A DNA stretch of 64,000 nt from Vibrio quintilis (GCF_024529975.1 NZ_AP024897.1:3348001-3412000); one strand, 5' to 3'; positions 1 through 9,760 are shown, counted from the first letter of the stretch. Notes: generated by a model not told the origin, from the letters alone. Numbers and translations: made by a program.

Positions 1-546
1 TTTCTTATTGAGCTCTGAATTGGGCAGCTCAGACAGTATCAACTCCAAACCCGCTTTACTGTCACCTAAATAGCCGGTCACATATACCCAGTCATCAACA
101 GCAGCACCAGCGCGGGTCAGCGCAATCTCTTCAGGCACAAAACCATGTACTGTGATAGAAATGCTGAGTGGACCTTTGGTGGTATCACCACCAATCAGCT
201 GAATACCATATTCATCGGCAAGGCGAAAAAAAGCATCACTGAATGATTGTAACCACGGCTCATGAACTTCCGGCAGCGTTAGTGCAAGCGAACACCAGGC
301 GGGTGTGCCTCCCATTGCAGCCAAATCACTCAGGTTGGAAGCTAACGCTTTATGAGCAATCCAGGCAGGATTGGTACCAGCGATGAAATGAGTCCCTTCC
401 ACCAAAGTATCTGTACTAATCACTAATCTGGCATCATGGGGCGCTTTCACAATAGCGCAGTCATCACCCAGTCCCAGATGAACATCATCCCGGTTTTTTT
501 GCCGCTGATAAAAGTACTTCCGGATTAAATCAAATTCACCACGCAT
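1..546 (-). CDS. thiL: Thiamine-monophosphate kinase, N-terminal part (cut by window edge)
   Basis: ThiL phosphorylates thiamine monophosphate to thiamine pyrophosphate, the last step of thiamine cofactor synthesis, in the cytoplasm. Translating the minus strand from the ATG at 544-546 gives MRGEFDLIRKYF and then 182 codons open to the window edge. The AIR-synthase-like N-terminal domain is clear: GLGDDCAIVKAP carries the Mg-ATP aspartates, followed by STDTLVEGTHF and GGDTTKGPL. About 140 C-terminal residues of the usual ~325 lie outside the window. It is the last visible gene of the nrdR-rib-nusB series, but a strong terminator lies between it and nusB, so it may depend on read-through or its own promoter in 547-585. 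Confidence 0.95.
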   Translation of the reverse strand, partial: MRGEFDLIRKYFYQRQKNRDDVHLGLGDDCAIVKAPHDARLVISTDTLVEGTHFIAGTNPAWIAHKALASNLSDLAAMGGTPAWCSLALTLPEVHEPWLQSFSDAFFRLADEYGIQLIGGDTTKGPLSISITVHGFVPEEIALTRAGAAVDDWVYVTGYLGDSKAGLELILSELPNSELNKK

Positions 547-585
547 ACCCGATTCCGGCTAAATTTAAATGTCTGGACCAACTAT

Positions 586-609
586 AAAAAAGGTCAGCAA
601 ATGCTGACC
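586..609 (-). terminator. Intrinsic terminator after nusB
   Basis: On the minus strand a perfect 7-bp stem (GGTCAGC / GCTGACC) with a 4-nt loop is followed by six T residues. It lies between the nusB stop (676) and the thiL start (546), so it should end or attenuate the rib-nusB transcript before thiL. Confidence 0.85.
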
Positions 610-675
610 TACAATATTTACTCAATTGTTCAATACCATACTCTTCAGAAAAGCACCGCATTGATACGCAAAACT

Positions 676-1143
676 TTATCTTTTGCGAACGTGTGGCGCA
701 GCTTTATCAAGCACACCATTAATAAATTTGTGGCTGTCTTCTGCTGCAAAACGCTTCGCCAGTTCAATTGCTTCATTGATAACCACTTTATAAGGGACAT
801 CTTCCCTACGGGTCATTTCGTACATGGATAAACGAAGCAAAGCTAATTCCATCATATCCAGATCCTGCATAGGGCGGGAGACATAAGGACGAAGCTTCGA
901 ATCCAGTTCCATATTGTGGTTCACAACACCAACTAACAGATCTCTGAAATAATCAACATCCGTCTCGGGTGACTGAAGTGAAGGCTCGGATGAACGGTGC
1001 TCTTCATCATCATACTTATCACCCGCAAGAAACTGGGCTTCAATAGTTGCGACATTTTCTTTTGTCACTTGCCATGAATAAATAGCTTGCAAAGCAAACT
1101 GACGTGCATTACGACGTGCGGCTGGTTTCACTCGGGCCCCCAT
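676..1143 (-). CDS. nusB: Transcription antitermination factor NusB
   Basis: NusB binds boxA RNA with NusE (ribosomal protein S10) and supports rRNA antitermination. The 155-residue product is slightly longer than E. coli NusB (139). It shows the family pattern: an N-terminal [15 protein letters not shown] helix (residues 9-23), [11 protein letters not shown] in the middle, and the C-terminal [15 protein letters not shown] plus [11 protein letters not shown]. The extra length includes an acidic segment near residues 41-62. Its ATG overlaps the ribH stop codon (TAATG at 1143), which implies translational coupling. The ribH-nusB-thiL order is common in gammaproteobacteria. Confidence 0.97.
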   Translation of the reverse strand: MGARVKPAARRNARQFALQAIYSWQVTKENVATIEAQFLAGDKYDDEEHRSSEPSLQSPETDVDYFRDLLVGVVNHNMELDSKLRPYVSRPMQDLDMMELALLRLSMYEMTRREDVPYKVVINEAIELAKRFAAEDSHKFINGVLDKAAPHVRKR

Positions 1144-1613
1144 TAAGAATCAATAGCAGAAAGAACATTAATCATTTCAAGCGCACTTAATGCAGCCTCT
1201 GCACCTTTATTACCAGCCTTGGTTCCTGCGCGTTCAATAGCCTGGTCAATGGTATCAACAGTTAACACACCAAAGGCGACAGGAAGACTATATTCCAGAG
1301 ATACCTGAGCCAGACCTTTATTACACTCGTTGCAAACATAGTCAAAGTGAGGTGTACCACCACGAATCACTGTACCGAGAGAAACTATTGCGTCAAATTT
1401 TCCCGTTTTTGCCACACGCTGAGCAACCAGAGGTAACTCTACCGCTCCCGGACAACGTACAACCGTGATATTGTCTTCGGCAACCTGTCCGTGACGTTTC
1501 AGTGTATCAATTGCTCCAGAAAGCAAACTTTCATTAATGAAGCTATTAAAACGTGAAATGACTATTGCTATCTTAGCATCAGGTGCAGGGAAGCCCCCCT
1601 CGATCATTTTCAT
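1143..1613 (-). CDS. ribH: 6,7-dimethyl-8-ribityllumazine synthase
   Basis: RibH condenses 5-amino-6-ribitylaminouracil with 3,4-dihydroxy-2-butanone 4-phosphate to lumazine, the penultimate step of riboflavin synthesis. I start at the ATG ending at 1613 (MKMIEGGF...), giving 156 residues, the usual length. An AAGGA motif sits about 6 nt upstream. A GTG eight codons further up (1637) is open but less likely. Family motifs are visible: [17 protein letters not shown] (substrate-binding Phe), [26 protein letters not shown] with the catalytic His, and GVLTVDT. The gap to ribBX is 125 nt, and I see no FMN riboswitch in it. Confidence 0.97.
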   Translation of the reverse strand: MKMIEGGFPAPDAKIAIVISRFNSFINESLLSGAIDTLKRHGQVAEDNITVVRCPGAVELPLVAQRVAKTGKFDAIVSLGTVIRGGTPHFDYVCNECNKGLAQVSLEYSLPVAFGVLTVDTIDQAIERAGTKAGNKGAEAALSALEMINVLSAIDS

Positions 1614-1738
1614 CAACTTTCCTTCAACTCTGTCCACCAGTGAGAATCGACGGATTCTAGCACAATTTTGTGAGCAATATCTAATAGTATTTCCCGGTAA
1701 TAAGCCCAGTTACTCAGGTAGGATTCGCGCCAAAATGG

Positions 1739-2851
1739 TCACTCACAGATATACTCGGTCACATTTAGCCCAAAGCCGCCTAAAGCATGATATTTTTTGC
1801 TGGCAGAGGAGAGCAATCTCATATCATGAATCCCCAGATCAGCTAAGATCTGCGATCCGACACCAACTCTTCTTGATGTCCCCTGCTTTTTCGCCATGGA
1901 AGGTGCTTCACCTTTATCCTGTAATTCATACATTTTGACACGATGCATAATTAAATCGGCTGACTCTTCATTTCCCAGAAGCACCAAAATACCACCTTCC
2001 TGAGCAATACGTTCCATCGCAGCTTCCACACTCCAGCTCCGATCCGTATTCCGATCACTGCGTAATACATCCGTAAATGTATCAATTAAATGGACCCGGA
2101 CCAGAGGGACCTGCTGTGAATCGCTCTCTTTCACCAATGCATAATGAATCTGGTTATCAATCACGTCCCGGTAAGTCACCAGTTCAAATTCACCATAACG
2201 GGTCGGCAACCGGCAACGGGCAACGCGTTCAATCGTCGTTTCAGTATGATTGCGATACTCAATTAGAGCAGCAATCGTCCCTAATTTGATATCATGTTTA
2301 GCGGAAAACGCCTCTAAATCACCGCGCCTGGCCATCGTTCCGTCTTCATTCAGAATTTCAACAATGACAGAGGCAGGTTCTAAACCGGCTAACCGGGCGA
2401 GATCACAACCCGCTTCAGTATGGCCGGCACGGGTTAAAACCCCGCCATCCTGAGCAGTCAACGGAAAAATATGACCGGGCTGAACCAGATCAGCAGCCTT
2501 AGCATCGCTGGCAACGGCAGCCTGAACCGTTCTGGCACGATCAGCAGCAGATATACCAGTCGTCACACCTTCAGCGGCTTCTATCGAAATGGTAAAATTT
2601 GTGGAAAACTGAGCACTGTTATCCTGAACCATTGGCGGCAAACCTAAACGTTCACAGCGATGTCTTGTCAATGTCAGACAAATTAATCCCCGGCCGTGGG
2701 TTGCCATAAAATTAATGATCTCCGGGGTAACATGCTCTGCGGCAATAATCAGATCACCTTCATTCTCCCGATCTTCATCATCCATCAGAATAACCATTTT
2801 ACCCTGACGGATATCATCAATAATTTCCCGGGGAGTACTAATTGTCATCAT
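1739..2851 (-). CDS. ribBX: 3,4-dihydroxy-2-butanone 4-phosphate synthase fused to a degenerate GTP cyclohydrolase II-like domain (RibBX type)
   Basis: The N-terminal half (about residues 1-200) is a complete RibB domain, making 3,4-dihydroxy-2-butanone 4-phosphate from ribulose 5-phosphate: [12 protein letters not shown] at 24-35, [12 protein letters not shown], and [15 protein letters not shown]. The C-terminal half resembles GTP cyclohydrolase II ([52 protein letters not shown]). However, the zinc-binding segment, normally C-x10-C-x-C with SLRCDCG, reads [15 protein letters not shown] and has no cysteine. The catalytic EGRGIGL stretch is likewise replaced by KKQGTSRRV. The RibA activity is therefore probably lost, as described for proteobacterial RibBX proteins, and GTP cyclohydrolase II must be encoded elsewhere. 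An AAGGA precedes the tandem ATGATG start; either ATG could be used. Confidence 0.9.
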   Translation of the reverse strand: MMTISTPREIIDDIRQGKMVILMDDEDRENEGDLIIAAEHVTPEIINFMATHGRGLICLTLTRHRCERLGLPPMVQDNSAQFSTNFTISIEAAEGVTTGISAADRARTVQAAVASDAKAADLVQPGHIFPLTAQDGGVLTRAGHTEAGCDLARLAGLEPASVIVEILNEDGTMARRGDLEAFSAKHDIKLGTIAALIEYRNHTETTIERVARCRLPTRYGEFELVTYRDVIDNQIHYALVKESDSQQVPLVRVHLIDTFTDVLRSDRNTDRSWSVEAAMERIAQEGGILVLLGNEESADLIMHRVKMYELQDKGEAPSMAKKQGTSRRVGVGSQILADLGIHDMRLLSSASKKYHALGGFGLNVTEYICE

Positions 2852-2899
2852 TATTATCCTTGGTCGTTCGGGTTCAAAACCACATAAAACAATTACTGA

Positions 2900-3565
2900 T
2901 TAAGCAAAACCATTTTGTTGTAAAAACTCTAAAGTCACGGAAGATGCCTGAACGCTTTCTTCTGCTTCATGGTTCTTTGATTCAATCAGCCGCTCCAGAT
3001 ATCTCGCCATAATATCAACTTCCAGATTCACAACACTGCCAGGCACAAAAGACTGAATTGTTGTCTCAGAAGCAGTATGCGGAATGATTGTAAGCCTGAA
3101 TGAATCTTTTCTGATTTCATTCACCGTCAGGCTGATTCCGTCAACAGTCACAGAACCTTTTTCTGCAACATACCGGGTAATATCCTTCGGCATTTTTATC
3201 CACAGTTCAATCGCTCTGCCTGCATGACTTCGTTCAATGACTTCTCCCACACCATCAACATGACCAGAAACAATATGACCGCCAAACCGGGTTGTTGGCA
3301 GCATGGCTTTCTCTAAATTGACCTGGTCACCAGCCTGAGCACGGGCAAAGCCTGATTTATTTAATGTCTCCAGGGATAAATCGGCCTGGTAACTATTAGC
3401 CGTTTTATGAACGACTGTCAGACAAACACCATTAGTTGCAATACTATCTCCCGGTTGAACATCAGACATATCCAGCAAGCCGGAATCAATTTCAATCCGG
3501 ATATCTTCACCTTTCGGAGTCAGCGCTCTGATTGTTCCTGTCGCTTCTATGATACCTGTAAACAT
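2900..3565 (-). CDS. ribE: Riboflavin synthase
   Basis: This enzyme dismutates two 6,7-dimethyl-8-ribityllumazine molecules to riboflavin. The 221-residue product has the characteristic internal duplication of two lumazine-binding barrels: first MFTGIIEATGTI with GDSIATNGVCLTV (residues ~38-50), then HIVSGHVDGVGEV and KGSVTVDGISLTVNEI in the second repeat. A C-terminal helix (DIMARYLERL) mediates trimer formation. It lies 3 nt downstream of ribD and 48 nt upstream of ribBX in the same direction. It is called ribC in some organisms. Confidence 0.97.
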   Translation of the reverse strand: MFTGIIEATGTIRALTPKGEDIRIEIDSGLLDMSDVQPGDSIATNGVCLTVVHKTANSYQADLSLETLNKSGFARAQAGDQVNLEKAMLPTTRFGGHIVSGHVDGVGEVIERSHAGRAIELWIKMPKDITRYVAEKGSVTVDGISLTVNEIRKDSFRLTIIPHTASETTIQSFVPGSVVNLEVDIMARYLERLIESKNHEAEESVQASSVTLEFLQQNGFA

Positions 3566-3568
3566 AAA

Positions 3569-4669
3569 TTAACCTTTATACTTGGGAACTGCTGTAACCC
3601 GGATATCGGGACCAACAACAGACACAGCTTTTATATCGAGTTCCAGAATATCTTCCATCCTTTCAAACCCCATATGACCAAACAATCCCTGCCCGTCACT
3701 CCCCATAATTTTAGGCGCAATGTAAAGAATCAGCTCGTCAACCAGCCGGGATTTCAACAATGAACCAGCGAGAGAGGCGCCGGCTTCAACCCACACATGA
3801 TTAACCTGGTGTTGTGAAGCGAGATCTTCCATCACCTGAGTCAAATTTAACAACCCACTATCCATCAGAGAGACATTTAAATCCGAATCAGAATGCCCTA
3901 CAGTCAGCACTGGACCACCGGCCTGATATAATTTCAGTTCCGAATGTAAACGATGATGCCGGTCAAGAATGACTCTGAGAGGTTGCCTGACAGACGAAGA
4001 AAGATATTGAACAGACCCTGGTAATTCACCAGCCCGAACGTTTAAGGATGCGTTATCCGTTATCACTGTCTGACTGGTGGATAATATCGCCCCGGCCATC
4101 GCCCGATAGCGCTGAACATCACTTCTGGCCTGTGGTGACGTCACCCACTGACTCTGGCCATTTGCAAGTGCCGTTTGCCCATCCAGACTGGCAGCCATTT
4201 TTAACTGCACCCAAGGCAGACCCGTTGTCATTCGTTTGATAAAGGCAGGATTTAATGAGGCTGCATCCTGTTCCAGAAGACCACTATAAACTTCGATTCC
4301 GGCTTCCCGGAGCATCCGGATACCACGTCCGGAAACTTCAGGGTTTGGATCCTGCATCGCACAAATGACTTTCTTGACCCCCGCCTGAATTAAACCAGCC
4401 GCACAAGGCGGTGTCCGGCCGTAATGGGAACAGGGCTCCAACGTCACATAGGCGGTTGCATTTTTGGCTTTATCGCCAGCCATCCGGAGTGCATTCACTT
4501 CTGCATGAGCTTCACCCGCCCGGAGATGAAAGCCTTCACCGACAATCTGCCCATCCCGGGCAATCACACATCCAACATTTGGGTTTGGTGCTGTGGTATA
4601 AATTCCTTTTCCGGCCAACGCAATTGCTCTCGACATCATCTGATAATCGAACTGCGTATAAAGCGACAT
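3569..4669 (-). CDS. ribD: Bifunctional pyrimidine deaminase/reductase
   Basis: RibD deaminates and then reduces the pyrimidine intermediate of riboflavin synthesis. The N-terminal deaminase domain has zinc ligands in HAEV (His55) and PCSHYGRTPPC (Cys80 and Cys89), with Glu57 as proton shuttle. The C-terminal domain (about 150-366) is the NADPH-dependent reductase: LPWVQLKMAASLDGQTA, then TVITDNASLNVR and HVWVEAGASLAGSLL. At 366 residues it matches E. coli RibD (367). It follows nrdR by 11 nt. Confidence 0.97.
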   Translation of the reverse strand: MSLYTQFDYQMMSRAIALAGKGIYTTAPNPNVGCVIARDGQIVGEGFHLRAGEAHAEVNALRMAGDKAKNATAYVTLEPCSHYGRTPPCAAGLIQAGVKKVICAMQDPNPEVSGRGIRMLREAGIEVYSGLLEQDAASLNPAFIKRMTTGLPWVQLKMAASLDGQTALANGQSQWVTSPQARSDVQRYRAMAGAILSTSQTVITDNASLNVRAGELPGSVQYLSSSVRQPLRVILDRHHRLHSELKLYQAGGPVLTVGHSDSDLNVSLMDSGLLNLTQVMEDLASQHQVNHVWVEAGASLAGSLLKSRLVDELILYIAPKIMGSDGQGLFGHMGFERMEDILELDIKAVSVVGPDIRVTAVPKYKG

Positions 4670-4680
4670 TCATTAATTCC

Positions 4681-5130
4681 TTAATCTTCAAGTCTGGCAA
4701 TTTCTTCACCAAACTCCCGGATATCTTCAAAGCTTCGGTACACTGAAGCAAAACGGATATAAGCAACCTTATCGAGTTCCTTCAATTGCTCCATAACAAG
4801 ATTACCAATCAAGTCACTGGGCACTTCTCTTTCCCCGGTAGCCCTGAGCTGAGATTTAATTGTACTGATAGACAAATCAATTGAATCTGCGCTCACAGGA
4901 CGCTTTTCAAGTGCTTTCAGCATCCCTTTGACCATTTTCTGCTCATCAAATGGCTCCCGGTTGCCATTTGATTTGATCACACGCGGCATGACCAGTTCAG
5001 CGGTTTCGAATGTTGTAAAGCGCTCATGACAAGCAAGACATTCTCTTCTCCTGCGAACCTGATGGCCATCAGAAACCAGTCGGGAATCAATCACTTTGGT
5101 TTCGTTTTCAGAACAAAATGGACAATGCAT
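4681..5130 (-). CDS. nrdR: Transcriptional repressor NrdR
   Basis: NrdR is the zinc-ribbon / ATP-cone repressor of ribonucleotide reductase genes and senses ATP/dATP. The 149-residue protein has zinc cysteines C3, C6, C31 and C34 around an arginine-rich loop (RRRRE). The ATP-cone domain follows ([20 protein letters not shown], residues ~50-140). An ACGGAGG ribosome-binding site precedes the ATG. It is the first gene of the minus-strand nrdR-ribD-ribE-ribBX-ribH-nusB cluster, a common enterobacterial and vibrio arrangement. A TATAAT element at about 5170 may be part of its promoter. Confidence 0.97.
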   Translation of the reverse strand: MHCPFCSENETKVIDSRLVSDGHQVRRRRECLACHERFTTFETAELVMPRVIKSNGNREPFDEQKMVKGMLKALEKRPVSADSIDLSISTIKSQLRATGEREVPSDLIGNLVMEQLKELDKVAYIRFASVYRSFEDIREFGEEIARLED

Positions 5131-5228
5131 GCCACCTCCGTTTCACTGACGTCAGATATCTGAAAATTATAATCTGAATAGACTTACTTTACAGGGCAGG
5201 CCTGAATAACCAGGCAGCCCCGGAAAGG

Positions 5229-6479
5229 TTAGCTCCGGCTCAGATAATCAGCCCGGCCAACCCATTTGTAACTGGTCAATGCATCCAATCCCATTGGACC
5301 ACGGGCATGCAGTTTTTGGGTTGAAACCGCAACTTCAGCCCCAAGACCAAACTGAGCACCATCAGTAAAACGGGTTGACGCATTGACATAAATTGCTGCT
5401 GAATCAACTGAATTCACAAAAATCTCAGCATGAGTCAGCGTATTCGTTAAAATGGCATCCGAGTGGCTGGCGTTGTGAACCCGCATATGCAAAATCGCTT
5501 CATCAATATTTTTCACCACTTTCACACCTAAAGTATACGACAGCCATTCTGTATCAAAGTCACCGGCTTCAGCGTTTCGGTATAATTCAGCCTCCGACAG
5601 CCATTGCTGTGTATTTTCAGCACCAACAAATGTCACCTTATCAGACATTCTCCGGACCAAAGCTGGTAAAAGTGTTGCTGCAATATCTTCATGAACTAAA
5701 AGTGTATCTAATGCATTACAGGCTGACGGCCGCTGAAGCTTCGCATTTTCAATAATATCCAGAGAATCATCAATACTGGCAGAATCGTCAACGAAGATAT
5801 GGCTGATTCCGAATCCGCCAATAATCACCGGAATCGTACTGCTCTCCCGGCACATTTTATGTAATCCGGCCCCGCCCCGGGGAATAATCATATCAACATA
5901 TTGATCCAGTTTAAGTAGTTCACTGACCAGCTGCCGATCCGGCTTTTCAATATACTGTACAGATGCTGCCGGGAAATCAGCCTTGGCTAAAGCGGCCTGA
6001 ATCACTTTAACCAGTTCCATATTGGAAAAAAAGGTTTCTTTACCCCCCCGGAGAATAGATGCATTACCGGTTTTCAGGCACAAAGAAGCGATATCAATCG
6101 TCACATTGGGACGGGCTTCATAGATCACACCAACCACACCTAATGGCACGGCACGTTTTGACAGCGCCATCCCGTTGGTTAATACACGTCCGTCAAACTC
6201 ACGACCAACCGGATCATTCAATCCAATAACATTACGCACATCATTGGCAATGCCAGCCAGACGGTCCGGATTTAGCAAAAGGCGATCAAGTAAAGCTTCA
6301 CTCAACCCGGCTTCACGCCCCAGTTCAATATCTTTCTTATTCGCGGCTAAAATGGCATCAGAGTGAGCTTCTAATTCAGAAGCAATTAACTCCAGTGCGT
6401 AATTTTTTTGTGTTGTTGTCGCTGTCGATAAATGAAAAGCCGCTTCTTTTGCCGCTTTCCCCATATATTCTAAATCCAC
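5229..6479 (-). CDS. proA: Gamma-glutamyl phosphate reductase
   Basis: ProA reduces gamma-glutamyl phosphate with NADPH to glutamate 5-semialdehyde, the second step of proline synthesis. The 416 residues are an aldehyde-dehydrogenase fold: [24 protein letters not shown] (cofactor and substrate site) and [15 protein letters not shown] with the catalytic cysteine. The start is GTG at 6477-6479, with an AGGGAAGGG ribosome-binding site. It follows proB by 14 nt, forming the proBA operon. Confidence 0.98.
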   Translation of the reverse strand: MDLEYMGKAAKEAAFHLSTATTTQKNYALELIASELEAHSDAILAANKKDIELGREAGLSEALLDRLLLNPDRLAGIANDVRNVIGLNDPVGREFDGRVLTNGMALSKRAVPLGVVGVIYEARPNVTIDIASLCLKTGNASILRGGKETFFSNMELVKVIQAALAKADFPAASVQYIEKPDRQLVSELLKLDQYVDMIIPRGGAGLHKMCRESSTIPVIIGGFGISHIFVDDSASIDDSLDIIENAKLQRPSACNALDTLLVHEDIAATLLPALVRRMSDKVTFVGAENTQQWLSEAELYRNAEAGDFDTEWLSYTLGVKVVKNIDEAILHMRVHNASHSDAILTNTLTHAEIFVNSVDSAAIYVNASTRFTDGAQFGLGAEVAVSTQKLHARGPMGLDALTSYKWVGRADYLSRS

Positions 6480-6493
6480 GATACCCTTCCCTT

Positions 6494-7630
6494 TTATTCC
6501 TGAATTACAACCATATCATCGCGATGAATGACTTCAGAGCCATAATCATGACCAAGAATATCATTTATATCTTTACTATGCTTACCCTGAATTTGTTCAA
6601 GATCGTGACTCGAATAGGCAGATATACCACGAGCGATTGTTTTCCCGTTACGGTTTGAAATCCGGGCAACATCTCCTCTGGCAAAAACGCCATTGACCCG
6701 GGTAATACCTTTGGCAAGCAGACTGCTTCCTTTCGTCAATACCGCCTCTACCGCACCATCATCGATAACAATATCTCCCGAAGCAATAGGACCGGCAAGA
6801 ATCCAGCGCTTACGGTTTTCCAATGCTTCTTCCAAAGGCAAAAAACGGGTGCCCTGAGGCATATCACTCAATGAGTCGGAAATGACATTCGGCGCCCTGC
6901 CAGCAGCAATAATCACCTCAATTCCGGCCCGGCGCGCAATATCTGCAGCCTGAAGCTTGGTTGCCATACCGCCGGTACCAAGTGTTGTTCCGCTTCCCCC
7001 GGCTATTTTACGCAAAGTATCATCAATTTTTTTCACTTCGCGGATTAACTCAGCATTTGGATCTTTTCTGGGATCGGCGGTAAACAGACCTTTTTGATCC
7101 GTCAAAAGTAATAACTTATTTGCACCACACAAAATCCCGACTAAAGCCGATAAGTTATCATTGTCACCCACTTTAATTTCAGCTGTTGCTATCGCATCAT
7201 TCTCATTCACTACAGGAATAATATCATTTTGAATCAATGCATTAATTGTGTCCCGGGCATTTAAAAATCGTTCCCGGTCCTCTAAATCAGCCCGGGTGAG
7301 AAGTATCTGGCCAATTTTAATTCCATAGATATCAAATAAGGATTCCCAGGTCTGTATCAGATGACTTTGTCCTACAGCCGCAAGCATCTGCTTACTGGCA
7401 ATCGTATTTATCAGTGCAGGGTAGTTGAGATGCTCCCGGCCTGCGGCAATCGCTCCGGAAGAAACCATAACAACCGAGTGTCCGCGATTTTTCAGCACTG
7501 CGCACTGGCGGACAAGCTCAACCATATGAGCCCTGTCCAGGGCCAGCGTACCTCCGGTCAATACACTGGTACCCAGCTTGATAATGACAGTTTGTGACTG
7601 AGACGATTGCTCACATTGCTCTATAGACAT
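6494..7630 (-). CDS. proB: Glutamate 5-kinase
   Basis: ProB phosphorylates glutamate in the first, feedback-controlled step of proline synthesis. The amino-acid kinase domain (residues ~14-265) shows [33 protein letters not shown] and [15 protein letters not shown] domain occupies the C-terminus ([12 protein letters not shown] onward). At 378 residues it is about ten longer than the E. coli enzyme (367) because of a short N-terminal extension. It is the first gene of proBA; its promoter must lie in 7631-7696, downstream of the crl terminator. Confidence 0.98.
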   Translation of the reverse strand: MSIEQCEQSSQSQTVIIKLGTSVLTGGTLALDRAHMVELVRQCAVLKNRGHSVVMVSSGAIAAGREHLNYPALINTIASKQMLAAVGQSHLIQTWESLFDIYGIKIGQILLTRADLEDRERFLNARDTINALIQNDIIPVVNENDAIATAEIKVGDNDNLSALVGILCGANKLLLLTDQKGLFTADPRKDPNAELIREVKKIDDTLRKIAGGSGTTLGTGGMATKLQAADIARRAGIEVIIAAGRAPNVISDSLSDMPQGTRFLPLEEALENRKRWILAGPIASGDIVIDDGAVEAVLTKGSSLLAKGITRVNGVFARGDVARISNRNGKTIARGISAYSSHDLEQIQGKHSKDINDILGHDYGSEVIHRDDMVVIQE

Positions 7631-7696
7631 TGTTATTACATTTTAAGGGGAATCAGAATAAACGTTTTAACAATCAAAAGAGGAATTAACAAGGGG

Positions 7697-7720
7697 AAAA
7701 GGTGCCGGATGGCACCTTTT
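7697..7720 (-). terminator. Terminator between crl and proB
   Basis: A perfect 10-bp inverted repeat (AAAAGGTGCC / GGCACCTTTT, 4-nt loop) lies 21 nt past the crl stop. Because the arms begin with A4 and end with T4 it can function on either strand. Here it should end the crl message and insulate proBA. Confidence 0.85.
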
Positions 7721-7740
7721 CTATAAGAAAAGACAACTTA

Positions 7741-8130
7741 TTACTTTGTTTCAACCAATGGCTCAACAATTTTTACATCACAACTAAATTTATCATGGAG
7801 CATTTTGACTAACTTTTCATGAAAGACATTTTTGGTTCTGATTACTTCTTCCATGACATGATCTTCCGGCGTCTCATCAACCCACTTACCTTCTAAATCG
7901 AAACGGCCAACCGCATAACTTGCCTCAAAAAAATTATGGTCAAACTTCAACTCCATCCACCATCCCCAAAATTCCCTGTGCTCAGGTGATTTCTTATCAT
8001 CGATACAAACGGCTAAGCAATCGAAAAGATAAACACCTTCATGGTACTTTTCTTCTCTCAGATATGGCCCCAGTGATTTAAATGCGATATTTAACCGATG
8101 ATGAGTAGGTTCCTTCACTAACTGTGACAT
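7741..8130 (-). CDS. crl: Sigma factor-binding protein Crl
   Basis: Crl binds sigma-S and promotes its assembly with RNA polymerase, strengthening the stationary-phase/general stress regulon. I start at the ATG ending at 8130 (MSQLVKEPTHHRL), which has a GGGAGAG ribosome-binding site and gives 129 residues, the family length. An upstream in-frame start at 8169 is less likely. Family features include FKSLGPYLRE, YHEGVYLFDCLAVCIDDKKSPEHREFWGWWMELKF and a C-terminal acidic/hydrophobic tail. The crl-proB-proA linkage is conserved in Enterobacteria and Vibrio. Confidence 0.95.
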   Translation of the reverse strand: MSQLVKEPTHHRLNIAFKSLGPYLREEKYHEGVYLFDCLAVCIDDKKSPEHREFWGWWMELKFDHNFFEASYAVGRFDLEGKWVDETPEDHVMEEVIRTKNVFHEKLVKMLHDKFSCDVKIVEPLVETK

Positions 8131-8225
8131 ATGGACTCTCCCTATAAACTTACAGAACGTTGTATTCATGCCAAAAGCACATATTCAACTAGTTACACGC
8201 TTTTTAACGAAAACAAAAGCAATTG

Positions 8226-9470
8226 TCACTTAATTAGTTTATTTTCCAACCAATTTATAGCTAAACCGAGGGCTTGCTCATATCCTGAAAGTAATGTTCT
8301 GGATTTTATTTCCTTTGCTCTTCCCTGTGAGCTAAACATTGCAACTAATTGATTATCAGAGTAAGGGGAAACAATATCGCCTTCCAGCCCCAGGGCAAGG
8401 ATAGGTATGGATGTTTTTCGTCCTCCGAGAAATCCCTGTGTTTTCAGAGACCAGGCCTTCAATTGTCTGGAAAGGCTATCAATATCAACAACATCCTTTC
8501 CCAGCCTGGACGCTAAAACATCCAAATACATTTTTGGCATTTTCTTTAACTGTTCAGGAGAAGACAATATATCGTGAATCGGAGCACCTAAGGTGACACA
8601 AGCTCTGACCCTGGTCGGCTCGAGAAATGATAACCGGGTCATTGCATTCCCACCGAAACGGAAGCCAACCAGCCCAACCCGGTGATGATCCACCCATGGC
8701 AGGTCAGAAAGCTGATTCAGAACCGCCTGATGTAAAACTGAAGTATCTTCTGTCAGTTGCCAGCCGGAATTATACCCAATGGAAGGCATGTCAATCGTCA
8801 ACATAGCAATATCAAGCTCGGCCAGATAATCCCGGAACAGGCGCCACATATCCGTCTGCAAACTATCCAGTCCGGCACTCACCATGACCACAGGGTGAGG
8901 CTTATCGGTATTGGTTAAGTGTAAATGTCCGGTGATTTTTTTATTTTTGTATGGAAACTCAATCTGTTTCACAATATATGATGAAAGCTCTGCTGCTTCA
9001 GTATAAGCCGAACTTGCCAGAGCCTGAGCCTGAATTGCCAGATTATCATTTTTCAAATGCGGGTAACCCGCAATACTGTAACAAAGCGAGGCAGAAAAGA
9101 GCTTATCCGCAGCTTCATTTCCCTGTAGTTCAGATGACGCCTGATGATACTGCATACCAAGACGGTTCCATTCATAAGCCCAATTGCCTCCCCGGTATCC
9201 CATCACCGTGTCAAGCCAGCCATCAACGGTCCTTGTATGTTTGGAAGAGGCGATCCGCGCAAGTACTTCTTCCTGATCCACAGGGTTCAATCCCTGCCAG
9301 GCCCAAAGCATCCTTCTCAATGTCCGGTACCATGCCCCCTCATCTGAAATTTTCGAATCAATATAAGGCTGACTGCTTGGCATATACCGGGTCAGTGATG
9401 ATGTCTCTTTTGCAGGCTTATGATTAGAGAATAATTTTTCAGACAGATTTTTACTTCTGTTTTTTAACAT
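8226..9470 (-). CDS. frsA: FrsA-family alpha/beta-hydrolase-fold protein
   Basis: FrsA (fermentation-respiration switch protein) interacts with EIIA-Glc in enteric bacteria; its enzymatic activity is disputed. The product is 414 residues, the same length as E. coli FrsA. An N-terminal helical region carries KLFSNHKPAKETS and RRMLWAWQGLNPVDQEEVLARI. A C-terminal alpha/beta-hydrolase domain begins near KKITGHLHL. The nucleophile elbow reads GFRFGG where serine hydrolases have GxSxG, so Arg replaces the Ser; this is typical of the family as I know it. It sits between gpt and crl as in enterobacteria, with 95 nt to the crl start. Confidence 0.92.
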   Translation of the reverse strand: MLKNRSKNLSEKLFSNHKPAKETSSLTRYMPSSQPYIDSKISDEGAWYRTLRRMLWAWQGLNPVDQEEVLARIASSKHTRTVDGWLDTVMGYRGGNWAYEWNRLGMQYHQASSELQGNEAADKLFSASLCYSIAGYPHLKNDNLAIQAQALASSAYTEAAELSSYIVKQIEFPYKNKKITGHLHLTNTDKPHPVVMVSAGLDSLQTDMWRLFRDYLAELDIAMLTIDMPSIGYNSGWQLTEDTSVLHQAVLNQLSDLPWVDHHRVGLVGFRFGGNAMTRLSFLEPTRVRACVTLGAPIHDILSSPEQLKKMPKMYLDVLASRLGKDVVDIDSLSRQLKAWSLKTQGFLGGRKTSIPILALGLEGDIVSPYSDNQLVAMFSSQGRAKEIKSRTLLSGYEQALGLAINWLENKLIK

Positions 9471-9575
9471 CTTTCAAACCTTTAAAGAATAACGGGACAC
9501 CATGACATTTTAACCATGGCAAATATGTCATCTGGTAACTGTATTAAAATAACTTACGCAATAAGGACGTAATGT

Positions 9576-9623
9576 TATCCTCAGAAACGACATACCACAT
9601 GTAAACCAAATTGTCTGAGGATA
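9576..9623. repeat. Inverted repeat in the frsA-gpt intergenic region
   Basis: Perfect 10-bp arms (TATCCTCAGA at 9576-9585 and TCTGAGGATA at 9614-9623) are separated by 28 nt. It lies about 105 nt upstream of frsA on the minus strand. There is no T tract, so it is not an obvious terminator; it could be a regulator site pair or an RNA stem in the frsA leader. The rest of 9471-9726 shows nothing I can assign. Confidence 0.4.
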
Positions 9624-9726
9624 CATTGCTTCGTATCAAATGAACCAGAAACGCGGCGTATTTCCCGAAAAAATGACGTATAGAAAGCATAACAAACAAA
9701 GTTAATCCTGTTTGCTTTGTTCAGGC

Positions 9727-9754
9727 AAAAAAAAAGGCCCGGTGAAAGGGCCTT
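9727..9754 (-). terminator. Intrinsic terminator of gpt
   Basis: On the minus strand a 7-bp stem AAGGCCC / GGGCCTT with a 7-nt loop is followed by a run of T residues (A9727-9735 on the plus strand). It begins 7 nt after the gpt stop codon. Confidence 0.9.
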
Positions 9755-9760
9755 CTCAGA

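Noticed and set aside
1537..1938. 133-codon plus-strand frame across ribH/ribBX
   Set aside because: It runs antisense through two certain genes and lacks family features or a ribosome-binding site.
5131..5228. GC-rich imperfect repeat after proA as a terminator
   Set aside because: The arms (GGGCTGCCTG and CAGGCCTGCCC) pair only with bulges and there is no T tract.
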